Made by a program: the position numbers and the translations under genes | Source of the DNA: Dermatophagoides farinae | Taxonomy: Eukaryota; Arthropoda; Arachnida; Sarcoptiformes; Pyroglyphidae | Length of the DNA stretch: 64,000 bases | Direction of reading: 5' to 3' | Assembly: GCF_024713945.1 (NCBI RefSeq) | Contig: NC_134677.1 | Coordinates: forward strand, 2,235,001-2,299,000 | Shown here: positions 15,001-37,074 of the stretch, in pieces | Layout of the letters: every line of letters starts with the position of its first letter | Numbering within the stretch: position 1 is the first letter of the stretch | Notes under the pieces: generated by a model | What the model was told of the DNA's origin: nothing | Seen by the model: the letters and a program-made list of their open reading frames with translations, nothing else | Databases searched by the model: none

Positions 15001-16102
15001 AAAATCCAGGCATCAAATATTAATCGAAATATTTTAGCCATTCATAATCAGATAGGTCAACACACACACACAAAAAACATGTGGACCGATCCAGATATAT
15101 TGTGAACATCATCAAACGGATAATCTGATGCCAATAATAATTTTTTTAATAATCAAAAAAAAAAAACATTGTTTATTAAGTAGACTATCATCATCATCAT
15201 CCTCGTCATTATTATTATGTGATGGCATGAAACGGTTTCATCAATTCATTAAATGATGATGATGATCACTTGAATGAAAGATAATCAACGAAAAAAAAAA
15301 TGATCATGATCTTTTTTTTTATTTTCTAAACTACAAACATCATACAGTCAGTATTATGATTAAGGTTGAGTCAATGAGAGAAGGAGAGAAATATCATCAT
15401 TTTGGATCATTTTTTTTTTTGATAGTCATCAACTCGTAAACAGCCATCATCATCTGCATTATCATCATTGTTCGTTGATGTTTTATGGCCAGAAAATAAA
15501 CAAAGAACTATTTTTTCAAAGATAAATTGCTAGAGATTAATTGCTTGCACACACACACACACACACAAAAACACATATACATATGTATATTCAAACAGAA
15601 GATTGCTCATCATCATGAATGCATGTTGTAGGTATTTTTTTCTGGATTTTGTAATTTTACCTTATGCATTATTTTTTGATATCTGCAAAAAAAAGAAAAC
15701 ACAATCCACATTCATCAAGGTAAAAGATTTTTTGACCATATAACTACTACTACAAATTCAGGTTGGGTAAATTATTTTAGATGAATTATATATCAGATGC
15801 CTACCACTGAGTTGAATGGACAACAACAACAACAAAAAAATCTGGGTGTATAGTGTGTATGTGCATTGGAATTAAATTTGGCTAATTTTTTTTCACAGCT
15901 ATTATCATAGCCAAATGCATCAGAAAAAAAATTGGAATGTACAACAAAAAAAAGATGAAAACAATTCATTGTCCAGGCAGTGTGTGTATGGATGCAAATT
16001 ATTCGTCCGACCATAACAAGAGAAATATTCAAAATTTATAAAAAAAAACTGGCAACAATCAACAGGCACCAAACTCACTGACCACTTAACATTATTTTTA
16101 AC

Positions 16103-16140
<38 letters not shown>

Positions 16141-19100
16141 ATTGTGATAACTTGTAAATAATAATTATTAGATATATTGATGTTAATAGATAATAATTGA
16201 AAGAAATTGGAAAATCAGGTGACCAGATGACCTAAAATTTGAAAAATGAAATGTTCTATTGTCTTGATGTGTTCGAATTCCATAGTATATCTATATCAAT
16301 CTAGCTTGAAAAATCATGAAATGCATTTCAGGGCAAAAAATTTTATCCTTTTTTAAAATGCCGAAATTTGTTGTACGAAAAAAAATCTCATTATCGATTA
16401 TCATCTAACAATAATTAAGATGATTATGATGTGATAGTTTTGTCGAAAAGAAAAACATCAGCCCATTCTTGATACAAATCGTATCGGCAAGTTTTGGGCC
16501 GAACCTTAATTTTTTTTTCAGGAAAAAATTAAAGATTTTTAAATCATAAAACATTTTTTTCCTTACATTCTTCAGGGGTAATTTTTTTCAAAAGAAAAAC
16601 ATAAAAACGATTTTAGCCTAATCTCCAAAAGGATTTATATAAAACCAATGTGGTGGCGTGGTAAAAAAAAAGAATTAAAAATCTCACGGTGATTAAATTT
16701 GTGGACAATTTTTATTTCACATAAAAAAATAAATAGAAATCCCATTTCAATTCACCAGCAATATATTCTAGAATCGTGTTTTCGGACCCGAAATGACAAA
16801 GATACATTATCTCATCACAAATTCACATAGAAAAAAAGATCAAAGTTTAGGTGTGAATCATTTTCTTGTTATTGTTAAATATATTTCGATCATACAACAA
16901 CAACAACAACAAAAGTGATTGCAAATAAGGACACGCACAACTACAATTCCAAGATAATTTCAGGACTGAAGCAAAAAAAACTTATACTTGATTATGATGA
17001 TAATGATCAAAAAAGGGAGAGATAGATTTGTTTGAATCTGAAATTATAAAACGCCACACATATCCGGGCGTTTTCTCGTTTTAATTCATATATATGAATC
17101 AAATATAAAGAATTAATCTTTAACATTCAATATATATTGATCTAATAAGTTCAATCATCATTGGATGGACAATTGCATTGTAATCATCATCAATCCACGA
17201 TTAAAAACCGGACTGATTCAATGATGTATATATATTAAATATTCAAACTTTTTATTCAATGAATAAAATCAATTCATTCTCTATTTTCAATCATCAAAAG
17301 TTCAATTCAATCACTCGAGATCAAGATCCACAAGCTAATCGATCAATTTTTTTTACATTTCAAAATAATGCCAATATTTGATGATACAAAAGATTTATCT
17401 AAATATAGGATATATCAAACCAATCGAAATAATCATCATCAAGATCTGAGAAAAAATCTGATCTGTATTTTGTTTATTACATCAATGATAAACAAATGAT
17501 AGAAAAATCTTATTAACAAGCTCAGGATTTGATTAATTAAAATCAGTGGTGCTTTAATTAAAGCGGATAATCCTTATTATATGGAAAAAGTGTTTTAATT
17601 CTTTGTGAGAAGATGCTATTTTTACCGCATATAAAATCGACAATTATACAAAAAACAATACAAAAATCACGAATTAAATATGGGATAAACGAATACAATG
17701 AATCCAAATCCTAATGTGAACACAAACACACATAATACATGTGAGAAATGACGATTCAAAATTTCGGTCAGGACAAAAAAAAATTGTCGCCAAACACAAA
17801 ATTACACACACACAAAGAAACATCATCAAACCCCCCCCAAAGAAGTGTATGATATTTCGTTGTTGCTGTTTGATTTATGATACACAAACACAAATGATTG
17901 CGTGCATATGCATATAAAAAGTATTTGTTTACCACAATTATCGTATGGCTAATAATAATCTACTAAATTTACACCTTAAAATGAATGTAAATATTATAAT
18001 AACTATACATGGAAAGAAAAAATGCAAAAAAAAACCATGTACGATTTGAGTCAATCATCGGAATCTATCAATGATGGCCCCAAAAATAAAAAAAAAACAG
18101 CACACACACACACAGACACAATATATTTTCTATATTGAACGAAAACCAGATGTTTGTTTTCTATTTTTTTTAGCAGTAAATGATGTATGTATACAATAAA
18201 AGTTCATACCTCTGAATATTTAATAAAACTATTGAATTGTGTTTGTGAACAAACACCAAGTGATTGTAGACTACATAGATTTGAACCATTGCCTGTTGTT
18301 GGTCCTGATGTTGAATTGATTGTACTGTCCATCGTATTTTTTTCTTTGGTTATTATTTGTTGCTTCAAAATTTAACGAAGATGAAGATGATGATTGGTCG
18401 GACAGCAACAACAACGACAACAACAACAGAAAAAAACGGTTGTCATTGATTGGAATGTTAGGCATTCAATTCGAATTGAAATAAAAAAAAACAGAGTTCT
18501 TGAATTAGGGCGGTAGACCTATGCTGATTGAATCACGATTTTTTCTTTTTTTTTAATTCTTCTTGAAAGTTTTATTATTATTATTATTATTATTATTGAA
18601 GTAGAACACAAAATTATTGAGCTAAACAACGACAGAAGAAAAACTTTAGTGATTATTATTATGATGCCAATGTTGTTGTTGTTGTTGTTGTTGTTGATAA
18701 TGATGAGAATAATATAACAGCAAATGATGAAATAAAAAAAAATTCGGACACGATTCACGAAATACACAACATACATACATAAACACAAATACAATCATCA
18801 TCATCATCATCCGACAATCACACTCATCAAATGTATGGCTCATTCAAACATATGGGTTTTTTTTCTTGCTCAAAAATGGTGATGAAATGATTTCATTTCA
18901 ATCAATTTGTGGCATGTATTTATCAATTCAGAAAAAAAGAAAAAGAAAAAAAAATGTAGGCGGTTGTTGTTGTTTTTTTATTCGTTGTTGATGGTTAATG
19001 GCTGCTGCCGTTGATGCTACCTGGTAATGATAATAAAAAAGATCATCCACCAAAAATCTCTTCAACTGGATTAATCAATATTTTTTTCCCATTCGGAAGA

Positions 19101-22100
19101 GAAAAGAAATTCAAACATAATAAGTGATGTATCATAGAAGAATGAACGGAAAAGAATAAAAAAATTCTCATGACCTTTATGCATCAAACGACAAAATGTT
19201 TATGATGATGATGTTGACCCATCATAATCATCATCATGAAGAAAAATTTGTAACAAATCTGGATGGAGTTTCTCAATGATGGATTTCATGTAAAAAAAAG
19301 AATAACCGCAAATGCTGATACAATGGGAAAATAATAGCGACAACAAAAATTACAAAACAAATAACACGCAAACACATTAGGTCATCATCATAATCATTTT
19401 TCGTTGCTGAATTTCATGTGTGAGTGTGAGATAATTACTGGAATTTTTTTTCTTCTTCTTCTTCCTTCTACCAATGCCAATGATCTATATAAATACAATT
19501 TTTTTCTGGGGGGATTTCAAATAAATTTGGGCGTTTCTCTGTTGTATTCTCGGGCGTCGACCTGAACAGAATTTTAGATTTCCAAAAAAAAAAAAAAAAA
19601 AACAAACTCTTATCTCTCATTGATGACAGGAGGGAAAAAAACGGCAAACAAACACACAAACACACACACACACAGAATAATGTCAGATGAACTTTGTATG
19701 AATCAACAATAATCTGTTCAGGTTATTTTTTTTCACGATATCATTGATAGTGGGCGAAACTTATAATTTTTTCGTTCATCTTGTCGATCGATGACTTTAC
19801 AAGTATAATAATAATTGAACATTTAATGATTTGTGGTTGACAATCATGATGATGATGATGATGATGATGATGATCATGAAAAAAAAACTGAAGGTGTCAA
19901 TGTTCGCTTTCATACACCCACAAACGAACAAAAAAAGAAATTTCAACAATTCAATGACCGAAAATTATGAAATCCAATAGAAAAATTTCTTGGTGGAATA
20001 AGTTACGTACGACAAATTAATCCGAATTGACGGGAAAAAATTTCCAACTTTTTTTCTGCTCAAATAATGTTATTGTGGATGCATTTAGAGAAATCAAAAT
20101 GTCATTTTTTTTTGTTAAACATGACATGAATACATTGGATGTTTTAGTTTTTTGTGTCGCTTATCGATATATCAAATATATCGGTGGATCACTTTCGATA
20201 CCTAATCTAATCTAATCTAGTTTAAATTGATCATATACACAGCGTGTATTGTAAGTGCATGTGTTTGCAAGTTTGAAATGGTGAAACGGGGAAAAAAAAT
20301 GAATGAATGAATGATATTTCTATGGCAATTTTCGTTATCATAAAAATATATGGCAGAGATGATCGTCAAAAATTGTTAAAATATTAAAAATCTTGAGAGA
20401 CGAAGAAAAAACATTAATTTTTTATATTATATATGTATGTAGTAAACAAGTCGAGTAGTATAGTAAGAATCATCAAGAGTAAATGTTTGAATGATTGAAA
20501 TTGAATGACAGATTTATTATTATTATTATATTAATATTGGGAATGGCAGCGATCATTTTACAAACACACACACACAACCATCAATGTAGATTAATAATTA
20601 AACTACTATATATATGACAATTAAATGATGTGGTTATAATCATAATCATCATCAACAACGACAACAACAAGATGAAAGAACTGGATTCGATTCGTCGATC
20701 ATTTCGAATATATGTTGATGGATAATAATAATGATAATTATGGTTTTTGTCGTCGTTATTGTATAATCATCATACAATAATGATTATCAATCCACTGACA
20801 CACACACATACGCACAAACAAAATGGATTCAAGTAAAGTGAATGAATGAAACAAAACAACACAAAATGTTTGATGACAATTTATATATAAAAGTGAGATT
20901 AATATATTAATTAAAATGAAAAAAAAACTATTTGGATAACAGACATAGAATCGTAGTAATGATGTATATGAAATGAAAGTGAAATTTGATGTCACTGATG
21001 ATCAACAACATTTGTTTGTTCATTTCATTTTGAATGGGAAAAAAATGAACAAAAACATGAATTTAATTACACAAATTGATAATGGTTTCGGGTGATGAAA
21101 TCTTGATGAAACATTGAGAATGAAGAAAAAAAATAATTCAATTCATCATGGTGTGAACATGGTCCATACAGAAAAATGTACGACATTTGTTTCATCTAAA
21201 TAAAAAAAAAATTATACTGAAAGACAATGGACCTGAACCAATGTTTCCATTCTTTCAAACGATTACACATACACACACACATGTGGATAGCTCATGAACA
21301 TAAAAATGTCCATATCAATGATTCTTCTTGGCTGAATTAAATCTATACAAGTCAAATGAAAAAATCGAGAAAAAGAGACAGAGAGAGAGAGTCGAACTTT
21401 GAAAATTGCCCATGAACTAAAAGAGCAAAAAATATATTTACATGGATGGATGGATGAATGAATGAATGAATGGGATGTTCAACGATTCGCAAAGCAAAAC
21501 GTATGATGATGATGATGAGAATAATAATGGTCAGACTTAACAACAACAACAACAACTGGCCAGATAAACTAGCTACTAGCAGTAATGGTGTAAAAGAAAA
21601 ATATTTATTGTCTCTTCTCTTTTCGTTGTTGTTGTTGTTCAATGATCTTTACTCTTTTATCTGCGAATATTCAACAACACTATGACCACCACCACCACCA
21701 CCACAACAACAACAACAAAATGGACGAACATCACCTTGTATCACAGGAGCAGCAATCAACAATAATAACAGAAATAAAAAAAAATTCAAGTGGAAAAAAA
21801 CTTTACCAAAACAACGGCCTCTATCTCTCGGTGTGTGTGTGTGTTCACAATGAGCAACAAGTCTCAATAAATAAAATGCAGAATATAAATACAAGAAAAA
21901 AAACATAGCTTCAAACAGGTAACCACAACTTTTATTCCATTAGTTTTAGGTTGAAGTTCAACATTTTTTTTACGGAAACAACAAACAAAAACCATACAAA
22001 CGAACTTTGTAGTGGTTTAATAAACAACTACTCAAATACACACACACACAGATAGAGACTGTGTACACATAACCATGGAACTACTATAGAAACGAATTTC

Positions 22101-24780
22101 GATTGAATAAAATGATGAATAATACCCAACCAACTCGGAAAAAAAAGAATCGATAAATGAAAAATGGCAGCAGCAAAATAAAAGATGAAAAGAAAAAAAC
22201 AAAACAAAACGAAAAAAACTGCCAAGTAATTCAAGTATCATGAACAAGGTCATTTTCGACCGCAACATTTCAACAATCAGAGTATTGCTCATAAATTAAA
22301 CAGGTTGATTATTATTTACAATTGAAAGAAAAATTAACCAACCTTATCTATCGATATCATACAACAGAATATCATTTTACAATAGACCAAATCAATGATC
22401 TTTTTTTTTTGTTCAACTCAAGAATTTCAGCTCAAGAAATCAGCTGTATTATGTATGTTTCACTGAACAAAATCTTGAAAGATTTTTATGAGGACCATCA
22501 TAGAATAATCAAACACAATGACATAAAAAAAATCAACAAAAGGTTATCAATATGTCATTATCATTGAATCTTTTTTTTCCTTTTCAAGAGAACTTGAATT
22601 TCAACCCGAAAGCTTCAAAATAGAAAAAAGGTGAAAAAATTCTATTGGTCATAAAGATTTTTTTTTGTCATACCATTTCATTGAGAATGTATTATTAAGA
22701 GAAAAGAACAATAACAAAGAAAATAAAAAATGACCATTGTCCATTTTCATTGCATTGCATTCTATTTTATTCAATTCAATAAAATACATTTATTCATCAT
22801 TCATAATAGGAAATCAAATATCAAGAAGAAGAATATGATGGAAAGAGATAAGATCCACTTTCAAAATTGATCATTGAATTTTTTTTTCTTCTTATTTCAA
22901 TAATTTTTTTCACGGATGAATCAAATAAATGTTTTTTTTTTATTAAAGGTATCGATTGCATGATTGAATGATCTTCGATTGATTGTGCTTGGTTTTAGAA
23001 AGAAAAAAAAATACGAAAAGCAGCAGAACGATTGATTGTATAACAACAATTCATCGAAGTACGAAGAAAGGAAGATGAAATAAAAAAAATATTAACGATT
23101 CGATTCAATCGCTTGATCGATTCGATTCGAATAGCCTAAATTGGTATGCCGTATCTATACATCATACACACACACACACTTACAAACAAACACATACTAC
23201 ATAAGAGACTATCCCTTTAATCACCACCATCATCATCATCATCACCACCTGATGATTATAATCATCATCATCATCTTCTTCGGTAAAGTAAAAAAAAAAA
23301 TAAGAAGAAGAAACCTGTAGTATTTCCGAACATCATTCATTCATTCATTCATTTCTATTATATAATCATTATATTTTCATTTTCTTCTCCTTTTCTGTAA
23401 TCATTTTTTCATTCATTCAACAACCACAACTACCACCATGATCGAAGAATGACAATTAACTCTAATAATAATAATGACTATGTCCGTTTGAAAAAAAAAT
23501 ATTAATCCATTGAATGAATGAAAGGGGAAAAAACCTTGCACAAATACATGGTGTCATCAACCAGGATGTATATAAAACATTACATACAATTCAAAGGACA
23601 ACGATCTTATCTTGAGAAAAAGAAGTTTAAAACAAATTATTATTATCATTATCATCACATGTCAGCCATATTATTGTGTCAGTAATAATTACTATATATA
23701 CATATATGATAACTAAGTGATTACTATTGGCGCCAAAAATTTTTTTCCCTTACAGGAATGAATGGAAAAAACACAAAACCTATTTTTCAAAGAGAAAAAA
23801 AAATCCCCTAAATTCAAGTACATTCATTGGATGGATTTAGTGAAAAAAAAACAAACAAATTTGTCAATAAGAAAAAAAAGAAGGTAACCACTAATTCATC
23901 CATTGCAGGATATATCGATCAATCTATCAATATCGATATATATTAATGGCAGTTTATGTTCGATTAAAAAAAAACAACAACAACAACAACAACGAAATCT
24001 AAGTCAAGGATAACAGATTTTTATTTCTTTCTTTGCTATTACACAAAACAATAGCCAGTGGAAAATAAAAATTTTCATTTCTTCGTTAATAAATCGAAAC
24101 AAAGCTAAATTATCATCATCATCAATGATGACGATGATTGAAGACGAAGAAGAAAATTCAGACACATAGATTCACATTGAATAACATCTTTTTCAATGGC
24201 AAACTTTTTTGACCATTGTTTCTTCTTTTCAGAAAAAATAGACAAAAAGATACATTTTTTTAAAAGATGATGATCCAAAGATATAAATCTTTTCACATCA
24301 CAAATACAAACAAAAAAAAGAGATAAATCATTTTTATTTTCATCATGAAAAACAAGAAACTGGCCTTCAATGTGTTTCTGTTTGAAGAAAAAAAAATACA
24401 AAACTTACCTTTGAATCTATTGTTCCATTACTTTGGCTATTTCGTTTGAGACCCAATTTTCTGATAATAGTTCTTGTATGGCAATTATTATTATCAAATG
24501 GATCAATTAATGGTGGTGGTTGTTGTTGTTGTTGTTGCTGTTCATCATAATCATTTTGTTGTTGTTGAAAATTATTATTACTTATTTGATCACCAAATGG
24601 ATCATTATATGAATCATATGTCTCGGTACGGGCAGTCCATTCACCGGAAGAAATATTATTTGTCGTATCATTATTATTATTGGAACCACGACGTGACAAC
24701 AAAGTTGACGTTATGGACACAACCGATGGTTGTGTCTGTTGTTGTTGTTGTGGATTGGAAAGATTTTTGATAAAAGACAT
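2930..24780 (-). CDS. MAPKBP1/WDR62: MAPKBP1/WDR62-family WD40 scaffold protein (multi-exon gene, 3' end unresolved)
   Basis: Spliced coding segments in transcription order are 24780-24409, 12707-12616, 12554-12434, 12351-12259, 8568-8155, 8095-7730, 7666-7330, 7272-5084, 3400-3235 and 3055-2930. All junctions are GT-AG and keep frame, giving at least 1,425 residues (human relatives are about 1,500). The start of the second segment ([13 protein letters not shown]) and the later stretches [49 protein letters not shown] and [12 protein letters not shown] match the family closely. Blade-closing motifs (RIW, VWDW, FWYL, YFWSL, RIWN, RIFDL, HIYDV, RTYDV, YIYDY, FIWRL) occur over roughly residues 125-849, fitting two beta-propellers. 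The tail from about 850 is Ser/Asn/Thr/Asp-rich with poly-Asp, poly-His and poly-Thr. Known members scaffold JNK/MAPK signalling and act at spindle poles or centrosomes; that role here is inferred from family. The choice between MAPKBP1 and WDR62 is not settled. Confidence 0.9.
3235..3400 (-). CDS. MAPKBP1/WDR62: MAPKBP1/WDR62 exon in the C-terminal tail
   Basis: 166 nt (acceptor TTTTTAG, donor T|GTAAGT). In the frame set by the previous exon it encodes [20 protein letters not shown] and then an acidic Asp/Glu patch. The frame stays open for its whole length and it has good splice sites, so it is very likely real although the sequence is not diagnostic. The intron before it is 1.68 kb. Confidence 0.82.
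3401..5083 (-). other. Intron of the MAPKBP1/WDR62 gene (1.68 kb)
   Basis: The intron is bounded by donor TCG|GTAAGT and acceptor TTTTTAG. It contains inverted GAT/ATC trinucleotide runs near 3797-3815 and 4140-4165, a (CGA)n run near 4000, a GT microsatellite near 4493-4512 and (GA)n at 4669-4687. I see no nested gene. Confidence 0.8.
5084..7272 (-). CDS. MAPKBP1/WDR62: MAPKBP1/WDR62 large exon: end of propeller 2 and low-complexity tail
   Basis: 2,189 nt (acceptor ATTTTAG, donor TCG|GTAAGT). The first ~250 codons complete propeller 2: [93 protein letters not shown]. Next come [17 protein letters not shown] and [14 protein letters not shown], which look conserved. After that lie ~400 codons of Ser/Asn/Asp/Thr-rich sequence with six His in a row, poly-Asp and a run of ten or so Thr. 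The exon closes with a charged helix ([19 protein letters not shown]), likely coiled coil. Confidence 0.92.
7330..7666 (-). CDS. MAPKBP1/WDR62: MAPKBP1/WDR62 exon: propeller 2, first blades
   Basis: 337 nt (acceptor TATTAG, donor TCAG|GTTCTA). It encodes [19 protein letters not shown], a variable Asn/Ser-rich loop, and [16 protein letters not shown]. It ends one base into a Gly codon that the next exon completes. The 57-nt intron after it has no stop in this frame, so a plain ORF reading would wrongly include 19 intron codons. Confidence 0.92.
7730..8095 (-). CDS. MAPKBP1/WDR62: MAPKBP1/WDR62 exon: propeller 1 to 2 transition
   Basis: 366 nt, 122 codons, phase 0 at both ends (acceptor TTACAG, donor GAT|GTAAGT). 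It encodes [62 protein letters not shown] and SCIWDID. The LPxPHxLGxDxAxG segment is diagnostic for the family. The preceding intron is 59 nt. Confidence 0.93.
8155..8568 (-). CDS. MAPKBP1/WDR62: MAPKBP1/WDR62 exon: propeller 1, blades 3-5
   Basis: 414 nt, 138 codons, phase 0 at both ends (acceptor AATATAG, donor AAG|GTAATT). It encodes [46 protein letters not shown], a conserved GRNAILGD loop and [20 protein letters not shown]. The order of these blocks is the family order. Confidence 0.93.
8569..12258 (-). other. Intron of the MAPKBP1/WDR62 gene (3.69 kb)
   Basis: This large intron separates two compact exon clusters. It holds CAA, ATC and CA microsatellites and A/T homopolymers. Small reading frames on both strands are repeat translations, and I found no nested gene. 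Confidence 0.8.
12259..12351 (-). CDS. MAPKBP1/WDR62: MAPKBP1/WDR62 exon: first propeller, blade 2
   Basis: 93 nt, 31 codons, phase 0 at both ends. It encodes [20 protein letters not shown], the classical strand c/d plus GH dipeptide of a WD repeat. The intron before it is 82 nt; the one after it is 3.69 kb. Confidence 0.92.
12434..12554 (-). CDS. MAPKBP1/WDR62: MAPKBP1/WDR62 exon: first propeller, blade 1
   Basis: The acceptor TATCTAG and donor GAG|GTAAGT bound 121 nt. The exon encodes [16 protein letters not shown] and then [15 protein letters not shown], a typical WD blade with the SxDGKY turn. The intron before it is 61 nt. Confidence 0.92.
12616..12707 (-). CDS. MAPKBP1/WDR62: MAPKBP1/WDR62 exon: conserved VLGL block
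   Basis: The acceptor TTTTAG and donor GG|GTAAGT bound 92 nt. The exon encodes [13 protein letters not shown] followed by an SGTVVYTSG strand, the most conserved opening of this family's first propeller. It starts in phase 0 and ends two bases into a Gly codon. Confidence 0.92.
15661..15682 (-). other. Candidate 22-nt exon inside the long first intron
   Basis: On the minus strand an unusually strong acceptor (a pyrimidine run ending TTTGCAG) is followed 22 nt later by AAG|GTAAAA. Spliced after exon A or B it would create an in-frame TAA. It does hold its own ATG in the frame needed for the exon at 12707 (Met-His-Lys then VRLDRV). It could therefore be a non-coding or start-bearing 5' exon, a poison exon, or a coincidence. 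Confidence 0.18.
16104..16138. repeat. A35 homopolymer
   Basis: An uninterrupted run of 35 A on the plus strand, far longer than the usual 7-10 base A-runs here. It could be the poly(A) tail of a retroposed sequence, but I could not define a body or target-site duplication. Confidence 0.9.
18210..18332 (-). CDS. MAPKBP1/WDR62: Candidate alternative first coding exon B of the MAPKBP1/WDR62 gene
   Basis: An ATG at 18332 opens 41 codons with almost no simple repeat ([10 protein letters not shown] at the start, FIKYSE at the end). They close at a donor GAG|GTATGA in phase 0, and the intron stops the reading frame at once. Phase 0 is exactly what the exon at 12707 requires, so splicing would join KYSE to VRLDRVLGL. 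This supports an alternative promoter giving a shorter N-terminus. Alternatively it is a cassette exon: an AG about 30 nt upstream of the ATG (TTTTGAAG) keeps the frame open through ten more codons. It could also be a chance ORF or belong to another transcript. Confidence 0.5.
18333..24408 (-). other. Long 5' intron, distal part (between candidate first exons)
   Basis: This stretch is filled with simple repeats: (TTA)n near 18570-18597, (GTT)n near 18672-18696, (GAT)n at 19847-19874, CA and CAA runs. If exon B has its own promoter, that promoter should lie just to the right of 18333. I see no clear TATA box there. Confidence 0.55.
19847..19874. repeat. (GAT)n microsatellite
   Basis: About nine uninterrupted GAT/ATG units followed by a short inverted ATC piece. 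It is representative of the many GAT/ATC runs in the window. Confidence 0.85.
24409..24780 (-). CDS. MAPKBP1/WDR62: First coding exon A (long N-terminus) of the MAPKBP1/WDR62 gene
   Basis: The exon runs from the ATG at 24780 to a donor AAG|GTAAGT, phase 0, and encodes 124 residues. It starts [10 protein letters not shown] and continues through Gln-, Asn- and Pro-rich tracts written in CAA/CAG and AAT repeats. It ends in a basic patch ([14 protein letters not shown]) followed by IDSK. From memory, vertebrate MAPKBP1 also has an IKNL-type start and a basic stretch, and ends this section with an SK dipeptide directly before the conserved V-x-L-E/D-x-V-L-G block. This exon is therefore the better candidate for the canonical first coding exon. 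The Q-rich tract is likely length-polymorphic. The intron to the next canonical exon would be about 11.7 kb. Confidence 0.75.
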
Positions 24781-25280
24781 TCGGAATGATTTGATTTTCA
24801 GTTGTTGTTGTTGTTATTATTATTATTACAATTATTGTCGGTTTCAGTCGACGATCGAGTTGAAATTGTTTTCATTTCCTGTCGTGAATGTAATCATTTC
24901 AGGGTTTAAAAATAAAAATGATTTTCATAAATTTTTCTTCATCATACGAGAGTCAAAATTATTGACATTTTCACATATATGTCATATATATAGATATTAA
25001 AATTAGTAGCGAATAATTTTGAGGCAAAATAAAATGAAATTTTTCAATCACTTGGATATGCAAATTATTCTTCGCTGACGTCTTCGTTGCGTGTGTTGTC
25101 AATAAAAGAAAAAAAAAGAATCGATGAGAATATAAATGGAATGTAGAAACAAATGTAGAAAATGATGAAATGATTGTCTAGGTTTCATATGGTAGGTATA
25201 AAAAATGTGCGTCGTCGTCGTAGTCGTCGTAATAAAAACGTCGTTGCCGTTGTGTTAACGTTGTTAAGTCGTACTTTATT
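24781..25280 (-). promoter_or_regulatory. Candidate 5' UTR and promoter of the MAPKBP1/WDR62 gene
   Basis: This stretch lies directly upstream of the exon A start codon. It is richer in CpG than its surroundings, with GTC/CGT-type repeats near 25207-25260. A CRE-like TGACGTC sits at 25076-25082. (AAC)n and (AAT)n runs precede the ATG. No transcription start can be fixed from sequence alone. Confidence 0.3.
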
Positions 25281-36849
<11,569 letters not shown>

Positions 36850-37029
36850 TGTTGTAATGGTTAATGGCGTGTGGCGCCATCGACGGCGAGTTTGGAATCA
36901 ACACGTGAAGTGTTGTATTGTTTAATTATTAAGTTGCTTTTTGATCGTCAATGAATAAAGACGTATATTTGTAAAATTGAAATAAAGCTTGTTTCTTTAT
37001 TGTGTGATTTGAATGATTATTTCGTTACA
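36850..37029 (+). mobile_element. Isolated LTR of a retrotransposon (5' LTR remnant)
   Basis: About 180 bp starting TGTTGTAATGG (possibly three bases further in, at 36853) and ending CGTTACA, giving TGTAA/TTACA terminal inverted bases and the TG...CA ends of LTRs. It contains a GC-rich block with a TGGCGCCA palindrome and two AATAAA signals (36954-36959 and 36981-36986), as expected for R/U5. It directly abuts a primer-binding site. No second LTR was found and no gag or pol follows, so it looks like a truncated copy. Confidence 0.6.
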
Positions 37030-37047
37030 TGGTGGCAGAGGTGGGAT
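37030..37047 (+). mobile_element. Retrotransposon primer-binding site (leucine-type tRNA)
   Basis: TGGTGGCAGAGGTGGGAT is complementary to the 3' end of a tRNA including the added CCA. Genomic tRNA genes in animals do not encode CCA, so its presence argues for a primer-binding site rather than a tRNA gene. Complementarity continues through the T-arm and a long variable arm to about 37074, which points to a leucine- or serine-type (class II) tRNA. Confidence 0.65.
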
Positions 37048-37074
37048 TCGAACCCACGCCCCCGGAGAGACTGG

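Larger units (their letters stand above)
12708..18209 (-). other. Long 5' intron, proximal part
   Basis: Repeat-rich intron DNA with the candidate 22-nt exon at 15661. Around 14,220-14,860 and 16,200-16,850 the sequence is noticeably less repetitive than its surroundings, which may be decayed mobile DNA. An imperfect hairpin (AACATAC ... GTATGTT) lies near 14523-14552. No coding segment is supported apart from that candidate. Confidence 0.6.

Noticed and set aside
37030..37074. A tRNA gene on the minus strand
   Set aside because: Only the 3' half is present and CCA is written in the DNA. No D-arm, acceptor 5' strand or anticodon stem 5' strand can be found, so a primer-binding site is the better reading.
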